Below, in pieces: positions 44,950 to 55,073 of a DNA stretch of 64,000 nucleotides (position 1 is its first letter; the number at the start of each line of letters is the position of its first letter). The stretch is from Onchidella celtica (lineage: Eukaryota > Mollusca > Gastropoda > Systellommatophora > Onchidiidae). The stretch spans positions 16,686,548 through 16,750,547 of the forward strand of contig OZ007583.1 in assembly GCA_963931925.1 (NCBI GenBank). Reading direction: 5' to 3'. Below the pieces are notes generated by a model, which saw only the letters and a program-made list of their open reading frames with translations, did not search any database and was not told the origin of the DNA. A program made the translations under genes and the position numbers.

Positions 44950-45605
44950 CTGAAGCCAGTTATAAACATCTTCATTCTGTTTGAAGCCAGCTCTAAACAT
45001 CTTCATTCCATCTGAAGCCAGCTATGAACATCTTCATTCCATCTGAAACCAGCTATAAACATCTTCATTCCATCTGAAGCCAGCTATAAACGTCTTCATT
45101 CCGTCTGAAGCCTGCTATAAACATCTTCATTCCGTCTGAAGCCTGCTATAAACATCTTCATTCCGTCTGAAGCCTGCTATAAACATCTTCATTCCGTCTG
45201 AAGCCAGCTATAAACATCTTCATGCCGTCTGAAGCCAGCTATAAACATCTTCATTCCGTCTGAAGCCAGCTATAAACATCTTCATTCCGTCTGAAGCCAG
45301 CTACAAACATTTTCATTCCGTCTGAAGCCAGCTATAAACATCTTCATTCCGTCTGAAGCCAGCTATAAACATCTTCATTCCGTCTGAAGCCAGCTATAAA
45401 CATCTTCGTTCCATCTGAAGCCTGCTAAAAACATCTTCATTCCGTCTGAAGCCAGCTATAAACATCTTCATTCCGTCTGAAGCCAGCTATAAACATCTTC
45501 ATTCCAAAGCCAGCTATAAATATCTTCGTTTGATATGAAGCATGCTATAAATATCTTCACTCGATCTGAAGCCAGCTATAAACATCTTCATTTGATCTGA
45601 AGCAA
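44950..45605 (-). repeat. 31-bp minisatellite beside a splice acceptor
   Basis: About 21 copies of a 31-bp unit, CTGAAGCCAGCTATAAACAT followed by CTTCATTCCGT on the plus strand, with a few substitutions. Most divergence is at the two ends. It starts about 30 bp from the acceptor of the exon at 44917, so the intron's branch region lies in or against the array. Confidence 0.95.
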
Positions 45606-45997
45606 GACAGCTAAACAAACATTATTAACTCATTCAGCCCTGAATTTTGGATGGATTTTCTCAAATTGCCCACATAAAACATGGGTCTTGTGCAAGTTGA
45701 AGGTAACTGAAACTGCGTGTCTACAGAAACAATCGCTATGAAATAGACGGAATATGCATATGTGCGCCATATGATGTGAAAAGGTTAAAATATTCTGAAG
45801 GTTACACTAATATGGTCTCTGCCTTGAAAGCCACCAACAGCTTTCCCTGTCATAACAGAGTATGTAAAGATACCTAATGATTGGTTGAACAAAATCACAG
45901 ATAGGAAACAGAAAATCTTTGTACTGCTGAAAATGGACCAAACCACTTAAAAAACCTGAACTTAGCTGCAAATTTTCATATTTCGTATTTCTATTAA

Positions 45998-46412
45998 TCA
46001 GGTATGGGAACCACTGATAGAAAAATTTTCTGAACTTTTGACTTAATGCATCACCATCAACTGCAAAACACATGCATATACGGTCACCATGCAGCAAGAG
46101 TGGGCCATCCCAAGTTTATGCTATTTTCCAAATAATTGGTTCTCTCAAAAGACATTCACTTAATCTTGTTTAAAAATATCTGTTGTATTCTTGTTCTTGG
46201 TTCGTGGATAGTTTTTAATAGGAAATCTTTGCTTCTGTAAGCCATAAAAATTTTCAGTAGTGAAGAGTTCAGCCCTCATTTTTTTCAAAACACGACAAAT
46301 GTGGGATGGCCAACATTCAATGGACAACACACAAAACAGTGATTGCTGGGGGGGGGGGGGGGGGGGGGGGAATCTGGAAATTTCCAGAGGATTGCCAACC
46401 CTGATTAATACA
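45998..46412 (+). mobile_element. MITE-like element, family B, copy 1
   Basis: Left end near GGTATGGGAACCACTGATAG with TTCTGAACTTTTGACTTAAT, right end CTGGAAATTTCCAGAGGATT then GCCAACCCTG. The layout matches the clearer copy at 47444-47620. A 23-base G run (46348-46370) lies inside. Confidence 0.5.
46348..46370 (+). repeat. 23-base poly-G run
   Basis: Uninterrupted G run in an SLC4 intron, C on the transcribed sense strand of that gene. Its length in the assembly may be unreliable. Confidence 0.8.
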
Positions 46413-46537
46413 TGATGATACATGACTATACACTGGCTGACGGGGGATAAAAACCTTGATGTCCTGAGAAGGACAATTTCCACCTATGAACATACAACAT
46501 CTCTAAAACGATAAAACAATTAGAAGGTGTTTGTTAC

Positions 46538-46791
46538 CTATGAGTAAATGAACAGCAAAGTTAGTGACACGCTGTTCCTTCACCCCCAGCAACTGAGGTT
46601 TTTCACCAGGGGCATGTGTCCGACTGTATTCACTGAGAGCACTGACATGTGCCACTGTTCGCACTGTGGCTGCACACATCCAGGGCAGTCCAAACAAACC
46701 TCCCATGAAGGTGAGACAACCCAGGATCAGCTGGTCTAAATGGTATCCAGAACCTTTCTTCAGCTTACGTTCTTTTTTGTTCAAGATCATC
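46538..46791 (-). CDS. SLC4 anion exchanger exon
   Basis: 254 bp. The first base completes the Glu codon of the previous exon, and the last base starts a Gly codon. It encodes KERKLKKGSGYHLD, then LFGLPWMCAATVRTVAHVSA and VKEQRVTNFAVHLLI. The G-S-G-[FY]-H-L-D and P-W-x-x-A-x-T-V-R blocks are SLC4 marks. The Arg in AATVRTV lies at the place of AE1 R730, an anion-site residue. Confidence 0.93.
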
Positions 46792-46845
46792 CTGTGGAAA
46801 AACATTAAGCCCATCGCAAAATCAACTACAGTTTCCTCACCTTAA

Positions 46846-47051
46846 GGGGTGAAACAGACAAAGACTGGGGAAGGCACCAAACAGTGGTAGCCCACCACTC
46901 ATAAATTTTGCTTCACACTAGCACAATAGGCACTGCCCGCTGGATCACACTGAATCGCAGTGTGCGCAGTGCCTATTGTGCTAGTGTGAAACATTTATGG
47001 GTGGCAAGTCACCAGTCTGGCGCCTACATCAGCCTTGGTTTGTTTCACCCC
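46846..47051. mobile_element. Harbinger-like MITE family A, full copy
   Basis: 206 bp flanked by TAA (46843-46845 and 47052-47054), with terminal GGGGTGAAACA and TGTTTCACCCC. Near the centre a perfect 25-bp inverted pair (TTCACACTAGCACAATAGGC continuing ACTGC, near 46914-46938, and its inverse near 46965-46990) lets most of the element fold into one hairpin. A 3-bp TWA-type target and termini starting with G are typical of PIF/Harbinger. Confidence 0.75.
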
Positions 47052-47443
47052 TAATGTCAGAACAAGTTGCATACATCATGAAAATGACACTTAGAAAACC
47101 AAGTTTTTTTCCTCAGTATCACCTCATGATATGCAACCTGCATACAGGAGAGACCAACTTCACCAAAAAAATAAATTTTACTTCACACAGACCCAATGTT
47201 CTCAGCCAAATACAATAATAACCTGCCTCCTAATTCATTTACAACATCATACCTAATTAGGTCTCAGCTCTCAAAAGCTTAGACCAAAAACAAAAGTTTT
47301 AATTAGTGAGAAAATTCTCAAATACAGAGAGAAAAAAACGATTAACACGATAGGAATAAGTTATCCTTCTTTCAAGCAGAAGAAAAAATTTGTTTACATA
47401 ATTTTAATGATAAAATATGTAATTAATTGGCTTTCTTCTACCA

Positions 47444-47620
47444 AGGATGGGAACTACTGAAACAAAAATTTCCTGAACTTTTGATGTAATGTGTCACTGT
47501 CAACCGCAATTACACTAAGGCAAGTTCACCTTCTTTGCAACAAACCGTGTTTACTAAGGAAAACAGGTTTTAAAAATCAGGAAATCAGGAAATTTCCTGA
47601 GAATTCCCATCCCTGTTCTA
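47444..47620 (+). mobile_element. MITE-like element, family B, copy 2
   Basis: Ends AGGATGGGAACTACTGAA and GAGAATTCCCATCCCTG, whose outer bases are inverted (GGATGGGAA/TTCCCATCC). It shares TTTCCTGAACTTTTGATGTA and the GTCAC-GTCAAC block with copy 1. No coding capacity. Confidence 0.6.
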
Positions 47621-48294
47621 CTGTATGCACCACAGAGAACTGGGACAGCAAATGGTCTGAAAATGAATAAAAGGAAAGAGTTCCACATATCCCAAACACT
47701 TTGAACTCTTAATATTTTTACAGTTTGTTTTTGTTTTCTGCTTGAAAGATAAGGGGTAAATTAAGGGATAAAATTAGGTTGAAGGAAAGGTGCAGACTCG
47801 GTGGCAGAGTGATCTTGACTGGGTGGTTGGGACCTACAGCACTCTTTCCACACAAAATTAGCTTTGTTCCTAAACTATTTGTCATAACAACTGATACAAA
47901 TGAATCAAATCCTGTCAGCTGATGATGAAAAGACCTAAACGGTTCGAGAACAGCCGACAACGCAGAATTCAGTAATTGGCAATTCTGGGATACAAAAGAC
48001 TCCATTGGGTCTGATCCCCAGGATAGTCCTTACAGACAGCGATGAATTTATTTACTTGTTTATCGATATACGTATTTTTTTTCTCTCTAATTATCTTTCT
48101 CTGTGGATTTTTCTGTCTTCTATAAACATGTATCTACTTTTTATACAGCTCTTTGAATCATAGGCTTATCTATTCAGTTATCTGTAATCATTGAGTCAGG
48201 CACTGAATGAATACATTCCAAATCGTATTTCAATCTGAGCCCACAAAAAAAAAAAAAGAAAGAAGAAAAAAAAACAAGCCTGATACAGATGAAA

Positions 48295-48570
48295 TGAGAG
48301 GTTATTCTGAAAGAGACTAAGATCTACAATTTGATTTAAGAACTTTTGTGCACATTTACAAAACTCTTTTCAGATCCATACAAAACGTCTTTTGAGAATT
48401 TTACCAATGTCATAAAAATGTATACGGTACAGAACTATTCAATTTTATTTGTGAAATTTAAATTGATGAAGCTGTTAATACCAAACATAAATAGAATGCC
48501 CAAATAGACCATAAAAAGTGCAAAGTCGCCGTTATTGGTCCAGTGCTCCGCAAAACCCAAGCTCAAACAT
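48295..48570 (+). repeat. Dispersed repeat R2, copy 3 (SLC4 intron)
   Basis: Matches the right two thirds of the other copies: TAAGATCTACAATTTGAT, ACAAAACTCTTTTCAGATCC, AATTGATGAAGCTG, CAAATAGACCATAAAAAGTG and CCGCAAAACCCA. Confidence 0.65.
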
Positions 48571-48653
48571 CCAGGCTGCTAGTACACCACCCAGTCCACT
48601 CTGGCTAGGGCACTGTTACAAAAAGTCAGACAATGAATGACAGAAGAACTTAC

Positions 48654-48817
48654 TCTGTAATTTGCGTCTCCATAAACAATAAAATAAAGATGAGGAAGCC
48701 AGGCAAGGCAGCAGCAAATGCCAACCATACTGGTGTAGGTTGGTGGATTCCCATAGGGTTAATGAACCAGCCGCGGCTACCAGATGTTGGGGTCAAGGGG
48801 TCTGTGATGTCAAGTTT
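48654..48817 (-). CDS. SLC4 anion exchanger exon
   Basis: 164 bp from a TTTTCAG acceptor to GTAAGT. It encodes KLDITDPLTPTSGSRGWFIN, PVWLAFAAALPGFLIFILLF and METQIT. The R-G-W-x-[IV]-x-P-x-G loop and the E-[ST]-Q-I-T motif are conserved. The Glu of METQIT corresponds to AE1 E681, needed for proton-coupled sulfate exchange and the anion path. Confidence 0.93.
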
Positions 48818-48948
48818 CTGAAAATACAATGAAAAAAAAAAGTTATTTTCCAATCCTGTCCATGCTGCTCTACAACAGTGATTCTCAGTCTGAGGCCATA
48901 ATTCTTTACCTGCTCCCCCATTTTGAAGTGCCATTTAATAACTGAAGG

Positions 48949-49085
48949 GGTCAGCATTAGAAGGGGCCTGAGTGCCATTGGCACATAGATCCTTTGTAAT
49001 TCTGACCAGCTCAATTCATTTAAGGGGGTTAGAATTACAAGGGGCCTAAGTGCAAATGGCACCTAGACCCCTTGTAATTCTGACC
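48949..49085. repeat. Two tandem small palindromes
   Basis: Two related units of about 59 bp (48949-49007 and 49027-49085), each a hairpin from end to end. The second reads GGTTAGAATTACAAGGGGCC on one arm and ACCCCTTGTAATTCTGACC-like sequence on the other, and the first is the same with substitutions. Likely a short MITE duplicated in tandem. Confidence 0.65.
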
Positions 49086-50268
49086 TCCTCAATTATTTCA
49101 CACTATACTTTACAATGGCTTTTATTGAAACATTTTATGAACTAAATTTCTTTATTCATTGCAGTCAAATAAAAACAGAAATCCTTATTTCAAAGGATCA
49201 TAAAACTTCTATTTTTATACAGAGTACATTCTTTCCCGCATTGGAGTTCCTACACTGACTGAAATTCCCCAACGATCCCTCCCCTGGCTAAATTTCCTCC
49301 CCTTAGACTTGAAATTCATTCTGTCGGAGCCAAATGCGTCCTGTCTGAGACTCGCTACTTTACAGTAATGCCAACTTTTGCTTTAAAAACATAACTGATG
49401 CCAATGTTAAAACCATCAGCCTTGTTATACGAAAGTAATTCAAATACATGGCATGACATACAGGAATTTATTAAAACTTCGTAATTTCATCACTGACGAT
49501 ACTGAGATGATTCACATAACTGTTTGAAGTCCATTTGAATATTTGTTGTGTTTTCTTCGCATGTAAATAGGATTTAACAAATTTGTATTTAGTTTAAGCT
49601 TTGAAGTGCCAGCAAATCGTGCTTACATATTTTATACTGTTTAGAATCTCTGTTTACAATTTCCTGTCTAACCAACCCAAGTCTGAACTTTTTCAACCCC
49701 AGTGACTACTGAGTGACACAGAAATTCTGAGTGGCCTCTGACCGCAGCTTGTGAGATAGACCTGATTCAATGTGATATTTTTAATGGTTGTAAGGAGAAA
49801 ACACGAAACATTTTTATCACGACAATAGTAAAGGGAAGGGACTCTTGACTTTATAAGAAATTTGTCCTAGAGGGAAACTCCGAACTGAAACAGATGCGAC
49901 ATTTGATGAACAACATGTCGACCACACGTCTTCGATGAGACTTGTGTCGACAAAATCGTGGCTTCCCAAGGTTTTACATTATTATTGGCCGAATATGCAA
50001 GCATTTTGCTACAAGATTGCCTGCAACAATCAATGACCTGTTTTTTGTGTGCAGTGATTTTGAAACATCTGTCCAGTGATGGAACAAAAAATTCAGGGCT
50101 GAATGAGTTCAGTTAACTGTCTTTTCAATTTCAAGCTTTTTTTGCATTTTATTAAGAATGCTCAGAACTATAAAGCAGCTAGACATGAAATTTTCACATA
50201 ATGACATGAAATAATTTGTAAATTGCAACCATTAGCTGACACTACACAATAACCATATCAGTATTTAC

Positions 50269-50358
50269 CTGCACATAAGTTTCTTTCATGATAATACTCA
50301 GAAGCACCATACACATTAAAGCAATCAACACACCAAAATCTCCTAATGCACGACGCAC
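50269..50358 (-). CDS. SLC4 anion exchanger exon (small, 30 codons)
   Basis: 90 bp in phase 0 between CTTCCAG and GTAAAT, too short to show as a stand-alone ORF. It encodes VRRALGDFGVLIALMCMVLL and SIIMKETYVQ, the conserved R-R-x-x-G-D-F-G-[VI] start of a helix and the D/E-T-Y-[TV]-Q end. Both neighbours join in frame. Confidence 0.93.
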
Positions 50359-50390
50359 CTGGAAGCAGAAACATTTAGATCACTTAAACC

Positions 50391-50585
50391 GCGTTTTCAT
50401 GTGTTCGGAAACGGAAATGGCAACGGAAGTGTAAAAAAATCTATGAAATAGTAAAAAGAAAGAGTGTTTCATCGTGTGCGGAAATAGCTTGTCCATACAC
50501 ATGAAACATTTTCTACTTCACTACTGAAAGCGCTTTGGACACTTCCGTTGCCGTTTCCATTTCAATACCCATGATAACCCAGCTT
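50391..50585. mobile_element. Hairpin MITE next to an SLC4 splice acceptor
   Basis: Inverted arms GGAAACGGAAATGGCAACGG plus AAGTGT (50407-50432) and ACACTTCCGTTGCCGTTTCC (50539-50558), with outer flanks TTTTCATG and CATGATAA also roughly inverted. About 195 bp, no ORF, 33 bp from the acceptor of the exon at 50358. Confidence 0.6.
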
Positions 50586-51467
50586 TACAGTCACAAGGTA
50601 ACAATAGATTTTCACTTTAAAAGTAACTTTTGACAATTGCAGGAAACAGTTCGTTGCTGACCATGAAATCTGTCAATTTATGTCAAACTCACTACTTTTC
50701 AGAAAAAGTAAAAAAAAACTTGTTTTATTCCTGTTGTGAATGTTATACAGAAGAAATATTTCTTTGAAACTGATTCCTAAAAGGATGAAGCAGCTGTCGG
50801 CTTATAGCCCAGCTAGTTAGATCAGTGAGGTCTAAAACTATGGTACATCAGATGTTCAATTTTTGGAAAATTTGACAAACCACAATTTTCTTGGCTGTCA
50901 ACGACCAAAACCTGATTAGGTCCTATGTGTGCATTTTGAGGGCACAAAATAACTGAAATGAATAAAATGTTTTTAAAAAAGATACCCTCCTTACTTTTAA
51001 GAGAGATTACTGATTATGAAAGCATTGATCCACAAAACTCAAGCATTAATGTATGCAAATATCTGACACATTTATGCTTGACTCGGCCTAGAATACAACA
51101 TGTGACAATACAATATCCTTTGTCTGACTGGCGCCTTCAAACTATGCCAACTTCTTTTGGCCGCAGTAGAAAAAAACATAATTTGCTGCCAGGGCTGGTG
51201 TTCACACCCAGGAATAGGTCGTGGTTTGGCCAGTCAACTGTGTGTGTTTCGCTTCTCAAAGATTTTCAATGGAATACATTTTTTTCCAATCAACCAGAAA
51301 TTACAAATGGACAGTAACTAAATCATATGAGATCCACTTGGGTAATTTCATGTGTGTAAAATTTCATAGAAACAGATGCAGGAAGACTCAAAGCAGGAAA
51401 TAAGAAATTCACTTTTTTTGTTCTTTTCGGTATTGCTATAAACAACCAATATATTGAACTAATTTTA

Positions 51468-51870
51468 TTGTGTGCCTGCAAAACCTGGACGCTAAACACA
51501 GAAACAGTAAGAAAACTGAAGGCAACAGAAATGTGGTTTCTGAGAAGAATGCTTAGAATTCCATTGACTGCAAGGAAGACAAATGAAGAAGTGTTGAGAC
51601 AAGCAGATGAAAAGAGGACACTCCTAAACAAGGTCAGAAAAAGACAGGGAACATTCTTTGGGCATGTAATGAGAAGATGAGGACTAGAACATTTAGTAAC
51701 AACAGGGAAATTCAATGGAAGAAGAAGCCGGGGACGACAGCGCATAAAGATGCAGGACGACCTGAAGGCCTGGCTGGGAATGCACACCACCAACGGCGTC
51801 ATCAGGGCTACGGAAGATCGCGAGAGATGGAGGGTCATGATCGCCAATGCCTGCCGGCAGGGCACTTAAT
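51468..51870 (+). pseudogene. LINE reverse transcriptase C-terminal relic
   Basis: The plus strand reads ETVRKLKATEMWFLRRMLRI, TNEEVLRQ and FGHVMRR, then in another frame GRQRIKMQDDLKAWLG and ATEDRERWRVMIANA before TAA. This is the common C-terminal part of non-LTR RTs (W-x-L-R-R-x-L-R-I, G-H-V-x-R, R-x-x-W-R). It ends in ATGATGATGACGA, a short repeat tail. At least one frameshift near 51680. It lies in an SLC4 intron on the opposite strand. Confidence 0.8.
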
Positions 51871-52091
51871 GATGATGACGATAAACAACCACCAGAACAA
51901 GGTTACAGTTATGTTTTCTTCTGGTTTAGGGCCAAAATTTATGAACTGTTTTCTTAAACACTAACCAAACTATAACCTACACACTTTTCTCTGATATGGC
52001 CAGTCACATGTTATAAGAAAACCTTATGAAACTTAAAGAAAATGGCAGTTACAAGAAACAGACAACACAGAGCAAGTGCACAGATACTTAC

Positions 52092-52409
52092 ACTTCTCCC
52101 TAAGAACTTGCTATTTCTGAATATCCTAAGAAAGTAAGCAATAAGAAAAGTCCCAAACACCAGGATTAGGGACAGCAAGGCTGTGTTAGGTTGGTTCACC
52201 ACATCAGCTTTGGAATACCCATGGTCATTTTTCTCAAGACGAGCAAAAAAGCTGTCCCCTGTGGTATTTTCTGTTGACCAGTCAGAGCTATTTCCTGCCA
52301 AGTACGATAACCAATCAGATCCATTGATAGAATGTGCACTGCCATTGGTATCATTTTTACTGGGTGGTACATAACAGTAGTCCTCCATCAGTGGGTGGTC
52401 TGAGAAGAT
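52092..52409 (-). CDS. SLC4 anion exchanger exon with long glycosylated loop
   Basis: 318 bp, 106 codons in phase 0. It begins IFSDHPLMEDYCYVPPSKND, crosses a hydrophilic loop with five N-x-S/T sequons (NDT, NGS, NGS, NSS, NTT), and re-enters the membrane at QPNTALLSLILVFGTFLIAY followed by FLRIFRNSKFLGRS. The I/V-F-x-x-H-P-L start and Q-P-N-T-A-L-L-S-L block are AE marks. The loop corresponds to the glycosylated third extracellular loop of AE2/AE3-type exchangers. Confidence 0.93.
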
Positions 52410-53640
52410 CTGTCCAATAGAAGAATTGTCATATTATTTCAAAGTTATGTACACTAACAAAACTCCATTTGATAACACAGAGAACAGTGACATGGGGGCA
52501 ATACTTCAATGTGTCCCACCAAAGACTGTAGAGTAAGACAATACGGATTTGTGTCTATACAAATAGTGTGAACATGGCAGGGCATGGATCAGGATCATGG
52601 CCTACATGACGCTTGCATGAAAACATTGCTGGTAAATGGTATGATGATAAATTAATACAGACTAGTGACAATGCTATCGCTACTTTGCAAAATATTGGCA
52701 AGAGGTTTCCTACAGCAACTGAAGTTATAGTTACAAAGTAAGCTACTTCAGTAAAAAGTCTAGAGTGACAGACAACTCAGTATTTTCTCTATTCCTTTTT
52801 GTAAAATACGTCATTGTTTATGTCTACCCTGCAACTGGTGAAACCTACAAATACAGAACACCACAGTTGTCTCATCTCATTGTATCTGATACCTTTGGTC
52901 CAACAAGGAAAAGACTGCTAAAGACAGAATTTGGGGCATCTTATTGACATTCCCATCTATTACTGAATGTCATAAAAATACTGAATAAGTAATCTGATAA
53001 AACTGTCCCCGTGTGCGGTAAACTTCATGTAAATGGTGCAAAAGCATCATCCTAAATACTCTGGTTTTCAGGAGTCTTACAAACTGTTGAAACAGCACCC
53101 TTAAGCTGAATCAGCCCACAAATAACTTTGCACAATGAAAAATCTATGCAAATACACAGACTAAAACAGCAAGTACAAGAAACACTTTTCTGGTTACAAA
53201 TTGCTTCCACAAGTTGATAGACAGAGCCAGATTTAGACATAAGCTCAGGAAGCCACAGCTTAGGGTTTCAGAATTTCATACTTTTTGGGGAGGCTTTAAA
53301 CATTTTATTAATTTTTCATATGTAATTAATTTTGGTAATATGACAAGATTTACGTGTTGTTTTCAAGCTATAACAGAATCTATAAGCCAGCCAAATGATA
53401 AACATGTAATTAGCAGTTGCAGCCATTTGAAATTAATTTGTAATTTTTTTCATTGCTACTGAATAACTGAAAGGGATATGTATGTTTTCAATTTTTTTAT
53501 GGTGACACAAAGTCTTGTTTTGCTACACACCTATGCAGAGCCTTCTGCTGTAACGTTTTAACAAGGGGCCTCAAAGCCTTAAATAGCTTAGGGCCTTACA
53601 AAATCTAAATCAAGCACTGTATCCTTTCAAATTCATTTAC

Positions 53641-53835
53641 CTGCATCAGCTTCTTCACCACCTCGTAAATGAAGATGAGAGAGATGAGAATGGCAAAGAT
53701 TTCCTCTGTGAAGCGGGTGACGTATCGTACAAGAAAGCTGCCTTCTAACGCAACAGCCAAAGTTGTGATTGCACATACCCACAGTCCTATCCAAAACCTC
53801 AGTGGTAAAAATTCTAGATTGTTCGAGGCACAGAA
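53641..53835 (-). CDS. SLC4 anion exchanger exon
   Basis: 195 bp, 65 codons in phase 0 from TTCTTACAG to GTAAAT. It contains FLPLRFWIGLWVCAI, ALEGSFLVRYVTRFTEEIFA and ILISLIFIYEVV. The E-G-S-F-L-V-R-Y...F-T-x-E-I-F-A-x-L-I-S-L-I-F-I-Y-E block is the best evidence for the sodium-independent AE branch. Sodium-coupled members usually have D-A-S-S-L-V-C-Y here. Confidence 0.93.
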
Positions 53836-53893
53836 CTGTAAGAACAAAAAGTGAGTGTAAACGCCAATAGGTTTTCACAAGTAACCATGCAGC

Positions 53894-53990
53894 AGGGATG
53901 AGAACCACTGAATAAAACATTTCATAAGCTTTCGACTTTGCCAACAGTTAGACACACATACATATGGGTCAAAATCTGATTTGCTGTACA
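53894..53990 (+). mobile_element. MITE-like element, family B, copy 3 (partial)
   Basis: Opens GCAGGGATGAGAACCACTGA like the other copies. It ends in a segment ATATGGGTCAAAATCTGATT that is present inverted at 59121-59158. Confidence 0.45.
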
Positions 53991-54279
53991 CTGGTGTTTT
54001 CACCATACCAATCTATTTGTCCCTCGTCTGTTATCCTACAGAATACTTGTTTGTCAACAGAAAAGGGTAAAAATGATGCACAAATGGTGTATCTTTCCAT
54101 TCACATCCTCTGTGTCTTCTAAAAGCTATGTATAATTATTCTATTGGAATGTAATGTGGGTGGATGGATCGAGATTTTTTAACAAAAAGTGTGACATTTT
54201 TAGGGGTGTTATGATCAAAGCTATATTCCATAAAACTGGAGACCTTGAAACTTAATGTTAACAGGCCACAGCAATCCTG

Positions 54280-54720
54280 ATATAACAGTCTAAATGTCTG
54301 TGTGGCACGCTAGCCCCTTCTCTCGGCAAGGAGTGTGTATGGCGGGGTCAAAATATCACCCTTCGTACGTTACTTTTGGTGTTAACTTTCGTCAACATGA
54401 TGCTTTCTGCTGGAAACGTGAATTTCTGACCCCTGGACTTAAATCGCGGCGTGATTTTTATTGCATAATAGGACCTTTGTCTTCACACAAAGAACGGAAT
54501 CAGGCACGTGGCCCGTCTTTGTCCTACAGAGCCAGGTAGTCAGCAGACTCGTCATCGTGTTTATAACCGGTAACGTACGCTGCTGTTAAGTGGCCGTTCG
54601 GCTCGAAGCATGCGGTCGCGATAGGTCCGCGGGTGAATTTTCAAGAGCTGATTAGGTGATCTCAAATGTGACATAACACTTCCAACGGATATGGAGCAGA
54701 ACGGCAACAAGTCGATGGGT
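54280..54720 (+). promoter_or_regulatory. GC- and CpG-rich patch, candidate promoter of a nested plus-strand gene
   Basis: Within an AT-rich intron this patch is visibly enriched in CG dinucleotides (for example TAACCGGTAACGTACG and GCGGTCGCGATAGGTCCGCG near 54570-54630). It ends at an ATG-bearing putative first exon with a perfect donor. It could also be an internal promoter of the SLC4 gene or a leftover of a mobile element. Confidence 0.4.
54691..54719 (+). CDS. Candidate first coding exon of a nested gene
   Basis: ATG at 54691 opens MEQNGNKSM and one further base, followed by G|GTAAGT at 54720, a consensus donor. Its phase matches the exon candidate at 57148-57227. Both lie in an SLC4 intron but on the opposite strand. 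No homologue is recognised from so short a peptide. Confidence 0.35.
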
Positions 54721-55073
54721 AAGTTTGGTGTTTATTATCACTCAAATAACGTACACCCACTTCCTTACTGAAGTATGTGCAATTTCAATATAGAATGAAT
54801 TTATTAGACTGTGGGATCCAGCGAGAATCAGATGTGCGCTAAAAAACCAGAAATGCATGGTGTACGTATTATTTCAGGTCAAAACAACGATTTTTTTCAT
54901 ATTTGCCCTCGTGTTTGATAACGAACAGCTCTCACATGTGTGTAAAACTTGCAAAATGGAAATCAAGCGCCTTGACCTTAAACATAATAGGGGTATAGTC
55001 CGTGTAAACACTTCTTGGCAACCTGCCAAATGATCAGCGCGACGAGTCGGGGAAGATCGCTACATTGGTGCGT

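Noticed and set aside
44950..45605. CRISPR-like array of regular repeats
   Set aside because: Repeats are head to tail without spacers. It is a minisatellite in an animal intron.
51323..51865. 180-codon minus ORF
   Set aside because: Antisense of a LINE C-terminal relic whose plus strand carries the recognised motifs.
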